Source: Polynucleobacter sp. (GTDB lineage: Bacteria > Pseudomonadota > Gammaproteobacteria > Burkholderiales > Burkholderiaceae_D). Taken from it: a stretch of DNA of 64,000 bases. The notes below the pieces were generated by a model that was not told where the DNA came from, did not search any database, and saw only the letters and a list, made by a program, of their open reading frames with translations. The translations under genes were made by a program, and so were the position numbers. Of this stretch, positions 1 through 8,670 are shown in pieces. The stretch is taken from contig JAIPCX010000005.1 in NCBI GenBank assembly GCA_021737945.1, positions 1 to 64,000 on the forward strand. The letters are read 5' to 3'. The first letter of the stretch is position 1; every line of letters starts with the position of its first letter.

Positions 1-89
1 TTTTCATCCATAACAAAACAAGAAATAATTTTTCAGACTATCTCTGATACAAAGCACTCCGTCCCAGCCCTAAACTCCTGGAGGTAAAC

Positions 90-977
90 ATGACATCATC
101 CAACGTTCCCGAGACTCGTCCAGAACCGGGCAGTAACCTTAACATTAGTGCAGCGACCGGCGATACGAGCTGGCAAAGACAAGGCAAACTCTGGTCAAAT
201 TTAAAGGAACTATGCGAACTGTTGCGTATACCTGCGACATCATCAGTCAATGACGAAGAGTTTTTATTTCAGCATGTGCAATTCAAAACTGGACAACGCG
301 TACACACCATAGGCCAACCCTTTGACACGCTATTCATTGTTCATTCGGGCTTTCTGAAAACCGTCCTGATCGACGAATTCGGTAATGAACAAGTACTAAG
401 TTTTCCTATGAAAGGTGATTTATTTGGTGTCGATGGAATTCACACAAAACGATACGCTTCTGAGGCAGTCGCCCTATCGAACTGTGATTTGATACTTCTA
501 CCATTTAAAAAATTTATCGCTTTAGGACGTACGCATTCCGAATTGGAACATGCCATGTACAGCGTGATGAGTCGAGAACTAGTACGTGAACAAGGCATGG
601 TTAGTATGCTGGGTGCATTGTCCGCAGAAGCACGTGTTGCTCGCTTTTTAGTATCGTTGTCGGAACGCTTTGCAGAAATGGGCTACTCCAGCAAATTATT
701 TAATTTGCGCATGACTCGCCATGAAATCGGTAGCTATCTCGGCCTCACACTGGAAACCGTGAGTCGCACGCTCTCTGCATTTAATGAGTTTGGGTTGATT
801 ACTGTTGATCAGCGGTCGATCGGAATCAAGGATATTGATTCACTTCGTACGCTGCGACGACTTCCACCCTCCAGTGCTCGCTCCAAAAAAGCCAGCAAGA
901 AGGCGCGTGAAGCATCACTGATTCGTAACGGTAATGGCAGCTCGGGTAACAGCGATTTACAAATAGCTTCACTTTAA
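90..977 (+). CDS. Crp/FNR-family transcriptional regulator
   Basis: This is a 295-residue Crp/FNR-type transcription factor. A cyclic-nucleotide-binding-like beta barrel spans roughly residues 58-150 and is followed by a dimerisation helix. A winged helix-turn-helix lies at about 205-240. The recognition helix (LETVSRTLSAF, E222/S225/R226) carries the E..SR signature that reads TTGAT half-sites in FNR, so FNR-like DNA specificity is inferred. Unlike true FNR, the N-terminus has no cysteine cluster: only Cys42 and Cys132 are present in the whole protein, so a [4Fe-4S] oxygen sensor is unlikely. The first 55 residues are long and polar, and a basic low-complexity tail follows residue 258. The start is supported by GGAGG at 80-84, five bases before the ATG. 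Its signal is unknown. Confidence 0.88.
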   Translation: MTSSNVPETRPEPGSNLNISAATGDTSWQRQGKLWSNLKELCELLRIPATSSVNDEEFLFQHVQFKTGQRVHTIGQPFDTLFIVHSGFLKTVLIDEFGNEQVLSFPMKGDLFGVDGIHTKRYASEAVALSNCDLILLPFKKFIALGRTHSELEHAMYSVMSRELVREQGMVSMLGALSAEARVARFLVSLSERFAEMGYSSKLFNLRMTRHEIGSYLGLTLETVSRTLSAFNEFGLITVDQRSIGIKDIDSLRTLRRLPPSSARSKKASKKAREASLIRNGNGSSGNSDLQIASL

Positions 978-1073
978 GAGTTCGTTAAAAATCGGAACGC
1001 GAATGAGATAGCAATCGAGGATTCATTCATGCTACGGTGAGATAACTAAGTGCGTAACGCTCTACTCAATTGA

Positions 1074-1130
1074 GGATAGTCTGGTAAGCCAGCTTGGCTG
1101 GCGTAGCCTCCCAGGCTATCCAATTTTTTT
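1074..1130 (+). terminator. Intrinsic terminator after the FNR-like regulator gene
   Basis: An 11-bp stem (GGATAGTCTGG with CCAGGCTATCC, one T-G pair) encloses a loop that itself holds a small AGCCA/TGGCT hairpin. It is followed by seven T. It lies about 100 bases after the stop codon and would end plus-strand transcription before the opposing phasin gene. Confidence 0.75.
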
Positions 1131-1166
1131 CATCAATGGCATTAAACCTTACGAATTCCGCGCGGC

Positions 1167-1799
1167 TTAATTTTTACGTTGTTCACTCCTCTGCCGTTTG
1201 TGTGAGCTAACCGATCTCGAGTGAGTACCCTGAGCAGCATCCATAGAATGATGAGCCAGTTCATCAGCCACCTCACTACTATGCTCCGCACCATTCTGAG
1301 CTCTCGCTACATTCTCCGCCATGGCCTGACCCGCCTCTTCAAATGTATCCCTCCAAACCGAAAGCATTCCTGCAAAAGGACTGCCTGCCACTAACTGCTG
1401 CGCTTGAGATTTTTCGCTACGAAACTCAGTTTGATGCGCTAAACGCTCTAACTGTCCACGAGATAATTCGCTCAATCGATCAAAATATTGCCGCGTTGAT
1501 CGACCGATCTCCGTCTGAATTTCGATCATTGCCGACATAATTTGTTGATGACATTGCATTGCTTTATCAGGACGACATAGCACCGACTCCCGCAATTCGA
1601 CTATGCGCGACTGATCGCGCATATCCGCAGCGACACTCCCGCATTTTCGTTGTGCATCGAGCATCTGATGAGCTACGTCCATCAGGGCGTGATCAATCTT
1701 CTCGAATCCGGAAAAAATAGCATTTGCTAGTTCTGTCGACGCGCTGAGTTGGTTCTTAGCTAGATCAACTAATGAATTCTGCTGCTGAGTGTTCGGCAT
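1167..1799 (-). CDS. Phasin family protein (probable)
   Basis: A 210-residue, helix-rich, Ala/Gln/Glu-rich protein without membrane segments or a signal peptide. Its N-terminal half (about residues 10-130) has the amphipathic-helix pattern of phasins, including stretches such as NAIFSGFEKIDHALMDVAHQ, and the C-terminus is charged and basic. Phasins coat polyhydroxyalkanoate granules. The acetoacetyl-CoA synthetase further along (4870-6864) fits that metabolism but is not in the same operon. The start at 1799 is chosen because AAGGAG sits 7 bases upstream; an in-frame codon further upstream lacks a ribosome-binding site. Phasins diverge strongly, so the family call rests on composition and helix pattern. 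A generic coiled-coil protein is the alternative. Confidence 0.6.
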   Translation of the reverse strand: MPNTQQQNSLVDLAKNQLSASTELANAIFSGFEKIDHALMDVAHQMLDAQRKCGSVAADMRDQSRIVELRESVLCRPDKAMQCHQQIMSAMIEIQTEIGRSTRQYFDRLSELSRGQLERLAHQTEFRSEKSQAQQLVAGSPFAGMLSVWRDTFEEAGQAMAENVARAQNGAEHSSEVADELAHHSMDAAQGTHSRSVSSHKRQRSEQRKN

Positions 1800-1926
1800 C
1801 GTTGTGCTCCTTAATTTCAATAGGAAGTAAGCGCCGGCCAGCACCTAATCGAACTGACCAACGATCTTTGATGCTGAGACACCCAGATTCAGACGCTTTG
1901 CGTAGGATCAAAGCATGCGCCGAGGG

Positions 1927-1932
1927 TATAAT
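1927..1932 (+). promoter_or_regulatory. Candidate -10 element for minC
   Basis: A perfect TATAAT lies 75 bases before the minC start, in the divergent region between the phasin gene and minC. No good -35 hexamer is found at 16-18 bp spacing (AGGATC at 17 bp), so it may be activator-dependent or fortuitous. Confidence 0.35.
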
Positions 1933-2007
1933 ATTATCCGGTAAGGCTTGGCATTGCCCCGAACGCTCCGCCACTGGAGCCGACGGCTGTATAAACACCG
2001 GGACTGT

Positions 2008-2784
2008 ATGTCAAAGAACCAAACCAGGAAACCCCTGGAAATAAAAATTTCTACGGTGGTCGCTGTTGCTGCCCTGTTGGCCGACACCGACCCAGCGAAA
2101 TTGTCTTCAGCACTTTCACAAATCACTGGCGGAACTCCTGATTACTTTGAAGATGAGTTCACGCTGCTCGATTTCAGCGCACTCAGCCCAATACCTGCAC
2201 CGGGCACAATTAATTGGTCCGCATTAATTTCAACATTTAAAGAACACCGGCTTCATCCCGTGGCGGTGCGTAATGCTCCGCCCTCACTGGAAGAAGAAAT
2301 ACGTAGCCATGGACTGAGCATCGATGTTGTCGATCAATCCAAACAATTTGAATTGACGCCACCACCCTCACCCGAGGTTCCTGCTGCGCCGATTCCCGAG
2401 CCCGTTGCACCCACAGCTCCCACGGCGCCTGCTACTACTATTACGGCGAATACGATGGTGATAGATACGCCAGTGCGTGCCGGTCAACGTGTTTATGCTC
2501 GCGGTGCCGATCTGGTGATCATGGCCGTGGTGAATCCGGGCGCTGAAGTGATCGCCGATGGCAGCATTCATGTGTATGCCCCGTTGCGAGGTCGTGCTCT
2601 GGCTGGAGCTTCAGGCAATAGTGATGCTCGAATTTTTTCGCTGTCGATGGAAGCTGAGTTGGTATCTATCGCTGGCGTGTATCGTACCTTTGACGAAGGT
2701 TGGTCGACAACGCTGGCCGGCAAACCTGCTCAGATTCGGCTCAACAACGATAGTCTGGACATTACTGCGATATCGCTCAAATAA
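2008..2784 (+). CDS. minC: Septum site-determining protein MinC
   Basis: MinC inhibits FtsZ polymerisation away from midcell and is brought to the membrane by MinD. The protein has 258 residues: an N-terminal FtsZ-inhibiting domain (about 10-110), a Pro/Ala-rich linker (117-146), and the C-terminal right-handed beta-helix dimer domain (154-226). The RAGQRVYA stretch at 157-164 matches the MinD-binding RSGQ region of Escherichia coli MinC. The first 20 codons of the longer open frame are rejected because they do not resemble MinC; MSKNQ matches the usual start, although no clear Shine-Dalgarno precedes it. minD follows after an unusually long 182-base gap. Confidence 0.93.
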   Translation: MSKNQTRKPLEIKISTVVAVAALLADTDPAKLSSALSQITGGTPDYFEDEFTLLDFSALSPIPAPGTINWSALISTFKEHRLHPVAVRNAPPSLEEEIRSHGLSIDVVDQSKQFELTPPPSPEVPAAPIPEPVAPTAPTAPATTITANTMVIDTPVRAGQRVYARGADLVIMAVVNPGAEVIADGSIHVYAPLRGRALAGASGNSDARIFSLSMEAELVSIAGVYRTFDEGWSTTLAGKPAQIRLNNDSLDITAISLK

Positions 2785-2823
2785 TTTTTAATTTAATTGA
2801 TCAAAGTAAGAAAATTTGATGTA

Positions 2824-2851
2824 TTACGATTTTTATTCTTACGATTTTTAT
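2824..2851 (+). repeat. 13-bp direct repeat between minC and minD
   Basis: TTACGATTTTTAT occurs twice, at 2824-2836 and 2839-2851, separated by two bases. Downstream lies a perfect 8-bp hairpin, GACCTTCC-AAA-GGAAGGTC (2891-2909), with no T-run. Together they occupy the minC-minD gap and may be a regulatory region for minDE. Confidence 0.6.
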
Positions 2852-2966
2852 AGTCAGCACGACTGTGCATGGTTAAATTAAGTAAATGAAGACCTTCCAA
2901 AGGAAGGTCAGTGTAAAAAATTCCTGAATTAATGTAATCAGTGCTTCTGCAGACAAGGAGTTTTCC

Positions 2967-3782
2967 GTGGCAAAAATTATCGTCGTAACTTCGGGCAAAG
3001 GTGGCGTAGGCAAGACTACCTCCAGCGCCAGCTTTTCATCCGGCCTCGCATTGTTGGGCCACAAGACGGCTGTCATCGATTTTGACGTTGGTCTTCGCAA
3101 TCTCGATCTGATCATGGGTTGTGAGCGTCGCGTGGTGTATGACATGATTAATGTCATCAATCGCGAAGCCAGCCTGACTCAAGCGCTGATTAAAGACAAG
3201 CACTGCGATAACCTTTATGTACTTCCAGCCTCCCAGACGCGCGACAAAGACGCGCTGAGCGAAGACGGTGTAGAACGTATCTTGAATGAGTTGAAAGAAA
3301 TGGGATTCGACTACATCGTGTGCGACTCACCCGCCGGTATTGAACGCGGTGCCGTGATGGCGCTGACCTTCGCCGATGAAGCCATTATTGTGACCAATCC
3401 GGAAGTATCCTCAGTGCGTGACTCAGATCGCATACTGGGCATTATCCAAGCTAAATCACGCCGCGCGCAAACCGGTGATGAGCCTGTGAAAGAGCATTTG
3501 CTGATTACGCGCTACGTACCTAAACGCGTCGAAGCCGGTGAGATGCTCTCGTATGGCGATGTGCAAGAAATTCTCCGCATACCATTGATAGGCATCATTC
3601 CTGAGTCAGAATCAGTTTTGCATGCCTCCAACCAAGGCAATCCCGCGATCCACGTAGAAGGAAGCGACGTTTCAGAAGCCTACAAAGATGTCGTTGCTCG
3701 CTTCCTGGGAGAAGAGAAACCCATACGCTTTGCGGATTACGAAAAGCCGGGCATCCTTTCACGGATCTTTGGAGGTAAGTGA
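2967..3782 (+). CDS. minD: Septum site-determining ATPase MinD
   Basis: MinD is the membrane-associated ParA-type ATPase that carries MinC and oscillates with MinE. In its 271 residues the deviant Walker A motif SGKGGVGKTT (residues 9-18, with signature Lys11 and Lys16) is at the N-terminus. The switch region DFDVGLRNLDLIMGCERR follows at about 38-55. The C-terminal amphipathic membrane-targeting helix (ILSRIFGGK) ends the protein. The start is a GTG eight bases after AAGGAG (2954-2959). minE begins one base after the minD stop, so the two are translationally close. Confidence 0.97.
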   Translation: MAKIIVVTSGKGGVGKTTSSASFSSGLALLGHKTAVIDFDVGLRNLDLIMGCERRVVYDMINVINREASLTQALIKDKHCDNLYVLPASQTRDKDALSEDGVERILNELKEMGFDYIVCDSPAGIERGAVMALTFADEAIIVTNPEVSSVRDSDRILGIIQAKSRRAQTGDEPVKEHLLITRYVPKRVEAGEMLSYGDVQEILRIPLIGIIPESESVLHASNQGNPAIHVEGSDVSEAYKDVVARFLGEEKPIRFADYEKPGILSRIFGGK

Positions 3783-3783
3783 T

Positions 3784-4047
3784 ATGTCACTCCTATCGTT
3801 TCTCTTCAATAAAGAAAACAAATCTGCCAACACTGCTAAAGAGCGCTTGCAGATCATCATTGCCCGCGAGCGAACAATTCATAACGGGCCCGATTTTATG
3901 CCGGCGTTGCATCAAGAACTGCTTGCAGTCATTTCCAAATATGTACAAGTGAATCCAGAAGACATCAAAATCTCTTTAGATCGTCAAGGTAATCTGGAAG
4001 TTCTCGATGTGAATGTCGTCTTACCGGATGCCACGGCATCCAGCTAA
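3784..4047 (+). CDS. minE: Cell division topological specificity factor MinE
   Basis: MinE stimulates the MinD ATPase and drives Min oscillation. The 87-residue protein has the expected N-terminal membrane-targeting stretch (MSLLSFLFNK), the MinD-contact helix (TAKERLQIIIARER, about 17-30) and the C-terminal topological-specificity beta/alpha domain. The ATG at 3784 is chosen over an in-frame upstream codon inside minD because it gives the standard MinE N-terminus. The 3' end overlaps the next gene by up to 35 bases. Confidence 0.95.
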   Translation: MSLLSFLFNKENKSANTAKERLQIIIARERTIHNGPDFMPALHQELLAVISKYVQVNPEDIKISLDRQGNLEVLDVNVVLPDATASS

Positions 4048-4861
4048 CAGCGCTGCATCACCCTTATTGCATGGTGTGGATTTCACGTCTGCACCACGCA
4101 AGGCCAAAGGCATCACGATTGCATCCGGTCAGCTGATTCACGATGCCTTTGAGCTGCAGCAATTGCAGACTTTTCATGACTTCTCCGAATTTCAGCGATG
4201 GCTGCACATCCCAGGACCTTGGGTCGCCGGTTTTGATTTTCCATTTTCATTACCGCGCGAGCTAATTACTTTGCTGAACTGGCCCACCGAATGGCCTGCA
4301 CTCATACAGTACTACGCTTCCCTCTCGCGTGAAGAAGTTCGCAACGCCTTCAAGGCCGTCTGCGATAGTCGTGCCGTTGGTAATAAATTTATCCATCGTC
4401 AAGGCGATAGCGCTGCAGGTTCATCTTCATCAATGAAATGGGTTAACCCACCCGTAGCCTACATGTTGCATGCGGGTGCGCCCTTGTTATTGCAAGCGGG
4501 AGTCACTATCCCATGTATGCACTCCGGTGATTCACAACGAATCGCGCTCGAAGCCTATCCCGGCATGGTGGCGCGATCGATTACTCGCGAATCCTACAAA
4601 AGCGATACGCCTTCTATGCAAACCCCCGCGCGGCGCGCGGCGCGATTGCAAATTATCAAGGCGCTAGAAAAAGCTGAGCATCCCTATCGCATCAAACTAC
4701 ACACTGGCACATTTAGAGACCAGCTACTAAACGATGGCAGCGGTGATTTATTGGATGCTGTCTTGTGCGCCGTGTTGGCTACCTGGGGCTGGCAGCGCCG
4801 CGATGCTAACTACGGCCTACCCGCACATGATGCGCTGGAAGGTTGGATCGTCGGCGCGTGA
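4013..4861 (+). CDS. DUF429 family protein, predicted RNase H-fold
   Basis: A 282-residue protein that I place in the DUF429 family. Key features are an early GVDFTSAPRKAKG strand-loop (about 21-33) with an aspartate, a second acidic motif GFDFPFSLPR (about 73-82), and EAYPGM near residue 180. The family is predicted to have an RNase H-like fold with acidic active-site residues; no function is established. The start overlaps the minE 3' end by 35 bases, or by 20 if the second ATG at 4028 is used, implying translational coupling. It ends 8 bases before the opposing acetoacetyl-CoA synthetase gene. Confidence 0.7.
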   Translation: MSSYRMPRHPANSAASPLLHGVDFTSAPRKAKGITIASGQLIHDAFELQQLQTFHDFSEFQRWLHIPGPWVAGFDFPFSLPRELITLLNWPTEWPALIQYYASLSREEVRNAFKAVCDSRAVGNKFIHRQGDSAAGSSSSMKWVNPPVAYMLHAGAPLLLQAGVTIPCMHSGDSQRIALEAYPGMVARSITRESYKSDTPSMQTPARRAARLQIIKALEKAEHPYRIKLHTGTFRDQLLNDGSGDLLDAVLCAVLATWGWQRRDANYGLPAHDALEGWIVGA

Positions 4862-4869
4862 TGCAGTGT

Positions 4870-6864
4870 TTACGAACTCATAGCTTGCAAACGCCTCTGT
4901 GCGAATTCGGCATACCACTGCAACGATCCGGGATTACTCATTGCATCAGGATTCGCAATTTTCTCTATCGGTGTACCAAGTAACAGTTTTTTAATCGGTA
5001 GTTCCATTTTTTTTCCTGTGAGCGTACGAGGAATTTCAGGAACTAGGAAAATTTCATTCGGCAGATGCCGTGCTGATAATTGTGTACGAATTTTTTCGCG
5101 TAAGCGATGCTCGATTTCACTATCAAGCGCCTGCCCATCGCGCAAAACAATAAATAACGGCATGTACGATTCGCGGCCCAAATATTCTAAGTCAACCACC
5201 ATACTGTCTAAGATTTCAGGTAATTCTTCAACGACACGATAAATTTCGGCAGTGCCCATACGTATACCATAGCGATTAATCGTGGCATCCGATCGACCAT
5301 AGATGATGGCACCACCGCGTGGCGTAATACGTATCCAATCACCATGCCGCCATACGCCAGGATAATGATCAAAGTAACTATCGAGATAACGCTTATTACC
5401 CGGATCGTTCCAGAAAAATAAGGGCATCGTCGGCATAGGTTGAGTGACGACCAATTCCCCTACTTCATCGATCACTGAATCACCCTGATCATTAAACGCA
5501 TGCACCGCAATACCTAAGGACCGACATTGCATTTCACCCGCATAGATAGGCAGCACAGGACACGCACCTACAAATGAGGCCACCACATCAGTACCGCCAC
5601 TGATGGATGCCAGCATAAGGTCAGCATGTACCTGCTGATAAATCCAATGAAAGGCTTCATCGGCCAACGGTGAGCCGGTGGAGCCGAGGCTACGTAATCG
5701 ACTTAAGTCAGCAATCTTGTTAGGTTCGATACCGGCTTTCATGCAGTTCGCATAAAAGGCCGCACCCACCCCCATAAATGTGAGCTGCATATCTTCTGCA
5801 AAACGCCACAAACGACTCATATCGGGATAACCCGGATTGCCGTCATAAATACAAATCGTCGATCCCACTAAGAGCGCTGTGATCTGCGCATTCCACATCA
5901 CCCAACCGGTTGTGGTGAACCATAAAAAACGATCCTCTTCGCCTAAATCGAGCGCTAAGGCATTGCCCTTAACAGCTTCAACTAAGCTTCCACCATGTCC
6001 ATGCACAATCGGCTTCGGCATACCGGTGGTACCCGACGAATAAAGAATCCATAACGGATGATCAGAAGCTACTTGCTCGAAAACCATTGGTGATGCATGG
6101 GCTGCAGGATGTGAAAATAATTCTTCCCACAACATCGCGCCATCGAGATGAGCAGCTTGATCAAGATATGGAAAAAGAATCGTGTGCTGTAGAGTTTTAA
6201 GTTCATCCTTGAGCGTGGCAACCACACTCATGCGGTCAAAGTCTTTGCCGCCATAACGATAACCATCAACGGCTATCAGTATCTTAGGCTCGATCTGTAA
6301 AAATCGATCCAATACACTCGACGTACCCATATCTGGCGAACACGATGACCAAATAGCACCAACACTGGCACACGCAAAAAATGCCACCACAGCTTCCGGT
6401 GTATTCGGAAGATAAGCCGCTACACGATCGCCAGGTTGCACACCCAATGCGCGCAACGTATTTGAAACCGCCGTGACTTGTTCTCGCAGCTGCTGCCATG
6501 ACAAACGGGTACGTGCACGCGTTTCAGATTCGGCAATCAACGCAGGTTTATCGCCGCTGCCTTGATCGACATTAAATCTAAATAACTGCTCGGCGAAATT
6601 GAGACGAGCGCCCTCGAACCACACTGCACCTGGCATAGCGCGATTTGCGAGTACTTGCTGGTAAGGTAACGAGCATGGGATATCGAAATACTCCCAGATC
6701 GAGGCCCAGAATTCATCGATATTCTCGACCGACCAATGCCATAGTTCGTTGTAATCGGCAAAATGCTTGCCTTGCGTAGCCAGCCACTTCTGATAATGAT
6801 TCAAACGACTACGCGCAATGCGCTCAGGACTGGGCGTCCACAAGAGTGGATGCGGATCTGCCAT
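4870..6864 (-). CDS. Acetoacetyl-CoA synthetase
   Basis: An ANL-superfamily ligase that activates acetoacetate to acetoacetyl-CoA with ATP, linking ketone bodies and polyhydroxybutyrate turnover. The 664 residues match the family length. The ATP-binding P-loop LYSSGTTGMPKPIVHG, the central GRSDATINRYGIRMG and the C-terminal TLTGKKMELPIKKLL, which contains the catalytic lysine region, are all present. An N-terminal ACAS_N-like region (WHWSVENIDEFWASIW) is also seen. Two ATG codons lie six bases apart; GGAG directly abuts the first, so the second (6864) has proper spacing and is preferred. The gene appears to be a single unit. Confidence 0.92.
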   Translation of the reverse strand: MADPHPLLWTPSPERIARSRLNHYQKWLATQGKHFADYNELWHWSVENIDEFWASIWEYFDIPCSLPYQQVLANRAMPGAVWFEGARLNFAEQLFRFNVDQGSGDKPALIAESETRARTRLSWQQLREQVTAVSNTLRALGVQPGDRVAAYLPNTPEAVVAFFACASVGAIWSSCSPDMGTSSVLDRFLQIEPKILIAVDGYRYGGKDFDRMSVVATLKDELKTLQHTILFPYLDQAAHLDGAMLWEELFSHPAAHASPMVFEQVASDHPLWILYSSGTTGMPKPIVHGHGGSLVEAVKGNALALDLGEEDRFLWFTTTGWVMWNAQITALLVGSTICIYDGNPGYPDMSRLWRFAEDMQLTFMGVGAAFYANCMKAGIEPNKIADLSRLRSLGSTGSPLADEAFHWIYQQVHADLMLASISGGTDVVASFVGACPVLPIYAGEMQCRSLGIAVHAFNDQGDSVIDEVGELVVTQPMPTMPLFFWNDPGNKRYLDSYFDHYPGVWRHGDWIRITPRGGAIIYGRSDATINRYGIRMGTAEIYRVVEELPEILDSMVVDLEYLGRESYMPLFIVLRDGQALDSEIEHRLREKIRTQLSARHLPNEIFLVPEIPRTLTGKKMELPIKKLLLGTPIEKIANPDAMSNPGSLQWYAEFAQRRLQAMSS

Positions 6865-6966
6865 GCTCATCTCCGTTTATTTTTTTTCATTGACGGTAAA
6901 TGATAAAGCAAAGACCCGCACCCAGTACCAACTCAGTACAGCCTACAATAAAGCTGAATGATTTTC

Positions 6967-7677
6967 TCAGTGCAGCCTATCTCCCTGCTCTTCAGTTGAT
7001 TCAGCGTTAGCTTTTTTACTCTCGTGACTTGATGCTTCTGTTTGCTGTAAATCCATTTGATTTTCGGAGAATGATTGCCTAGCAGCGTCTCTCGCTTCAG
7101 CTAACGCAGTTCGGTCACGCGTCAGTCGGTATAAAACTCCGAGTCCTGCGCTAACAGCACACACCAAAGAAACCGTGTCCACCACAGACCAACCCGTGCG
7201 ACGGATAGCATTGTCAGCTGAACGTATCTCGAGATTGTGCTGCACCGCCTGGACACCGGGTATCGCTTCTACCATCTCAAGTAACCGCGACTCTTCTTCT
7301 GCGCTGATATTGCCGGACAAACTAATCGTTCCCTCGCGAGCACTGATATGCACGTCATCGAACTGAGGAATTTCGCGACCCAGTCGCGATCGTACTCGCG
7401 CTTCCAACACATGGTTATCAATCGGCTTGAGTGATTTGGGTGCCATGATGCGCCGCGCTTGTGCTTGCAAGCCTAGCAATCGGTTATGAGCATCTCTGAC
7501 AAATCGATCCATTAATTTGGATGTTTTGTGAGTGGCATTACTCATTTTGTCTTGCAACTGCGATCTGCGTCGACTGCCCTGAGAGGGGTCGACTACAAAC
7601 ATAGCTAAGGCTCCCACTGCCAGCCCTCCAAGCAAGAATAACCAAGAATATTCTTCGCGCCGATTCTGATAGTCCAT
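6967..7677 (-). CDS. BON-domain membrane protein
   Basis: A 236-residue protein with a hydrophobic segment at about 11-29 containing glycine repeats, then a basic YtxH-like stretch (FVVDPSQGSRRRSQLQDK). A BON domain follows at about 87-153 (EARVRSRLGREIP...GVQAVQHNLEIR), then a second hydrophobic segment at 164-184 and a polar C-terminal tail. BON domains are thought to bind phospholipid or envelope surfaces, so a role in envelope stability is plausible but inferred. The start is preceded by GAGGAG. The gene is divergent from the exported nuclease gene, with 188 bases between them. Confidence 0.75.
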   Translation of the reverse strand: MDYQNRREEYSWLFLLGGLAVGALAMFVVDPSQGSRRRSQLQDKMSNATHKTSKLMDRFVRDAHNRLLGLQAQARRIMAPKSLKPIDNHVLEARVRSRLGREIPQFDDVHISAREGTISLSGNISAEEESRLLEMVEAIPGVQAVQHNLEIRSADNAIRRTGWSVVDTVSLVCAVSAGLGVLYRLTRDRTALAEARDAARQSFSENQMDLQQTEASSHESKKANAESTEEQGDRLH

Positions 7678-7865
7678 TTTGTTCTCCTCATCGAATGTGC
7701 TTCTGCATCGCCAGACAGCGTCAGGCCATCACCTCTTTGACACATTCGCTCAACGAAAGCTCAATCTTTCTTGAGAGTAAAATTCGTCAATACCGTTCGA
7801 AAGCCGAATTGAACTTCCTTTAACCGGCCAATTCGAAATGAATAAGACACCTCAATGGCATTTAG

Positions 7866-8654
7866 ATGAGAAAAATCACCCCATTACTGCTGGCGCTCTC
7901 ACTCTGTTTGACGGCGCTCACCTCGCTACCCGCCTCTGCGCAAAATCAGGCTTGTCTCAAACATTTTGTGGATGGCAAAGCGCCGGTCTTTATTCGAGCT
8001 AGCTTACAGACGCATACTGTGGCTCTGTGCTACGAAGCATTTGCCGTGATGCACTCGGGCGTTTCACGCACGCCATTGTGGTCGGCAGAACATCTGACTC
8101 GCACCAGCCTCGTACAAGCGCGCGAAATCAAACGCAAGGATGCATTCCATGCGGATGAAAACATCCCATCGGATCAGCGTGCCGAATTATCTGACTATGC
8201 GCGCTCAGGCTATGACCGCGGTCATATGTCACCCGCCGCTGATATGCCGTCAGAGGAATCGCAACATCAAAGCTTTTCGCTCGCGAATATCGTTCCACAA
8301 GATAGAGAGCACAATCAAATACTCTGGTCTGCCATCGAGGGAGCTACAAGGCATCTGGTGAATCAACGCGGGGAGTTATTCGTTATTACCGGACCAGCTT
8401 TTGAAGGCGATCGCATTGCCCGAATTAATGGGCGAGTATTTATACCGACGCATATTTTTAAAGCCGTTTACGACCCGATAAAAAAAGAAGGTGCGGCCTG
8501 GCTATCGCCTAATATGGCGGGTAATGAGTACGAAGTCGTTTCACTGGCTGAGCTCGAAAAACGGATAGGCATTACCCTTTTTCCAACGCTGCCCGCCGAC
8601 ATCAAATCAAAACATATCAATTTGCCGGAACCACGAATTCGTTCACGCAAATAA
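7866..8654 (+). CDS. Exported DNA/RNA non-specific endonuclease
   Basis: A 262-residue beta-beta-alpha-metal nuclease of the Serratia NucA/EndA type. The catalytic motif YDRGHMSPAAD sits at about 116-126, with the general-base His120. The metal-binding region SLANIVPQDREHNQILWSAIE follows at about 138-158. Residues 1-25 form a clear signal peptide (MRKITPLLLALSLCLTALTS, cleavage likely after ASA), so it acts in the periplasm or outside the cell. The start codon has only a weak ribosome-binding site. A small acidic protein gene follows after 16 bases. Confidence 0.9.
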   Translation: MRKITPLLLALSLCLTALTSLPASAQNQACLKHFVDGKAPVFIRASLQTHTVALCYEAFAVMHSGVSRTPLWSAEHLTRTSLVQAREIKRKDAFHADENIPSDQRAELSDYARSGYDRGHMSPAADMPSEESQHQSFSLANIVPQDREHNQILWSAIEGATRHLVNQRGELFVITGPAFEGDRIARINGRVFIPTHIFKAVYDPIKKEGAAWLSPNMAGNEYEVVSLAELEKRIGITLFPTLPADIKSKHINLPEPRIRSRK

Positions 8655-8670
8655 ATAATCGGGGATGAGC

